Below, piece by piece: positions 6,252 to 6,965 of a DNA stretch of 6,965 bases (within the stretch, counting starts at the first letter, position 1; every line of letters starts with the position of its first letter). Below the pieces are notes generated by a model that worked only from the letters and a program-made list of their open reading frames with translations, made no database searches and was not told the DNA's origin. The stretch comes from an uncultured Rhodanobacteraceae bacterium (GTDB lineage: Bacteria; Pseudomonadota; Gammaproteobacteria; Xanthomonadales; Rhodanobacteraceae). The stretch is from NCBI GenBank assembly GCA_913053815.1, contig CAJXGK010000095.1, forward strand, positions 1 to 6,965, written 5' to 3'. Made by a program: the position numbers and the translations under genes.

Positions 6252-6302
6252 GGCCAGAGCTGTTTCAATTCACACCTCACGGCAGTACTTAGGGCCAGAG
6301 CT
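6252..6302 (+). repeat. 10-base direct repeat in the YIP1 gene leader
   Basis: GGCCAGAGCT occurs at 6252-6261 and again at 6293-6302, 41 bases apart start to start, close to four helical turns. Both copies lie in the gap between the peptidase terminator-like structure and the YIP1 gene. They could be paired protein-binding sites. No convincing promoter was found beside them: TTGTAA at 6204-6209 could be a -35, but the matching -10 is poor. Confidence 0.4.
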
Positions 6303-6340
6303 AGCGTCTCTACCCCTTTCTATGCAGACTTCGACACCAC

Positions 6341-6345
6341 AGGGA
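6341..6345 (+). promoter_or_regulatory. Ribosome binding site of the YIP1-family gene
   Basis: AGGGA lies seven bases before ATG 6353, a good Shine-Dalgarno placement. It supports that ATG as the start of the frame that runs out of the window. Confidence 0.65.
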
Positions 6346-6352
6346 AAAACTG

Positions 6353-6965
6353 ATGAATGAATCATCCGCACTGGCTACTCTCGGCAACATCTTTGTAGAC
6401 CCGGCCAAGGCTTACGATGCCATCCGCGGCCACAACCGCTGGCTCTGGTACCCACTGATCCTGACGATACTGGCCGGTCTGGCCCTAGTCGTGATCTACT
6501 TCACTACGGTCGATATCGGTTGGTTTTTCCAACAACAGATGGCCGCCCGCCACGTGCAGATGACCCCGGAACAGATCCAGGCCGCAGCCCGATTCCAGTC
6601 CCGTGCCACCGTGCTTATTGCCGGAAGCGTCAGCGCCGTATTAGTACCTTTCGGGTTTTATCTGCTGTCCGCCCTGTATTACTTTCTGGTCGGCAAGGTC
6701 GCCGGCTACGAGGTGCAGGGCTACGGAGCCTGGTTCAGCTTCGCTGCCTGGAGCAACTTTCCCGCCATCTTGGCGACGCTGATCACACTTGCTGTGTACT
6801 TGATCCGGGGCAACCATCAGGTCGATATCCAGACGCTCAATCTTACCGGATTAAATACGCTGCTGTTTCACCTCCAGGCCGGCAGTAAATGGTATGGGCT
6901 GGTGAACAGACTCAGCCTGATCAGCTTCTGGGTTCTGGGCCTGGCGATCTTCGGTTTGGCCCGCT
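6353..6965 (+). CDS. YIP1-family integral membrane protein, 3'-partial
   Basis: The frame from ATG 6353 stays open to the right edge (204 complete codons, then one base), so the C-terminus is missing. The protein begins MNESSALATLGNIFVDPAKAY, a soluble amphipathic start with the FxDPxKAY pattern common in bacterial YIP1-family (Yip1-like) proteins. Four hydrophobic segments are visible: about residues 30-52 (WLWYPLILTILAGLALVVIY), 84-113, 124-150 and 183-204. A polar, Gln-rich loop (QQQMAARHVQMTPEQIQ) lies between the first two. The Trp/Tyr-rich third region (GYGAWFSFAAWSNFP) also fits the family. It is an inner-membrane protein; the bacterial family has no settled function, although its eukaryotic namesake acts in vesicle traffic. 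A good ribosome site lies at 6341-6345. Whether it forms an operon with a downstream gene cannot be seen. Confidence 0.85.
   Translation, partial: MNESSALATLGNIFVDPAKAYDAIRGHNRWLWYPLILTILAGLALVVIYFTTVDIGWFFQQQMAARHVQMTPEQIQAAARFQSRATVLIAGSVSAVLVPFGFYLLSALYYFLVGKVAGYEVQGYGAWFSFAAWSNFPAILATLITLAVYLIRGNHQVDIQTLNLTGLNTLLFHLQAGSKWYGLVNRLSLISFWVLGLAIFGLAR

Noticed and set aside
6121..6360. 79-residue + strand frame between the peptidase and YIP1 genes
   Set aside because: It begins inside the peptidase stop region, runs through the inverted-repeat structure and overlaps the YIP1 start. Composition and translation look non-coding.
6520..6888. 122-residue + strand frame inside the YIP1 gene
   Set aside because: An Arg/Pro-rich out-of-frame shadow of a frame with clear membrane segments and a good ribosome site.

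Overview
The window is an ordinary-looking piece of proteobacterial DNA, fairly GC-rich, with every supported gene on the + strand. From resemblance to known families only (no search was possible), it seems to fall into two parts. The left part (about 1-2360) reads like an alphaproteobacterium of the Rhodospirillales type. The right part (about 2594-6965) reads like a gammaproteobacterium of the Xanthomonadales or acidophile type. The stretch between them (about 2360-2594) holds a strong GC hairpin and an unrecognised 67-residue reading frame. A recombination, island boundary or assembly join could lie there, but this is a suspicion and not something the sequence proves.

Left part: the 3' portion of a multi-PAS sensor diguanylate cyclase (1-1685, 5' end outside the window) with an intact GGDEF active site and an RxxD inhibitory site. 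After a 96-base gap comes a complete PduO-type cob(I)alamin adenosyltransferase (1782-2360), which makes adenosylcobalamin. Its stop codon overlaps the ATG of the small unknown frame (2357-2560).

Right part: thiD (HMP/HMP-P kinase, thiamine biosynthesis; about 2594-3418) is followed four bases later by thpR (2H-family RNA 2',3'-cyclic phosphodiesterase; 3423-3986), so the two are probably co-transcribed. A 98-base gap with an interrupted palindrome leads to a complete secreted M13 zinc metallopeptidase, PepO/neprilysin-like (4085-6127). Its stop codon is built into a long inverted-repeat structure with a UACG-type tetraloop. A leader of about 225 bases with a 10-base direct repeat precedes a YIP1-family membrane protein (6353 to the right edge), which runs out of the window.

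The genes do not form an obvious single pathway: c-di-GMP signalling, cobalamin activation, thiamine synthesis, RNA end processing, periplasmic peptide hydrolysis and an uncharacterised membrane protein. I see no CRISPR array, insertion sequence, tRNA, rRNA, phage gene or defence system. No convincing new biological system is visible. The points most worth checking are the possible junction, the small overlapping frame, and the two structured non-coding stretches around the peptidase and YIP1 genes.
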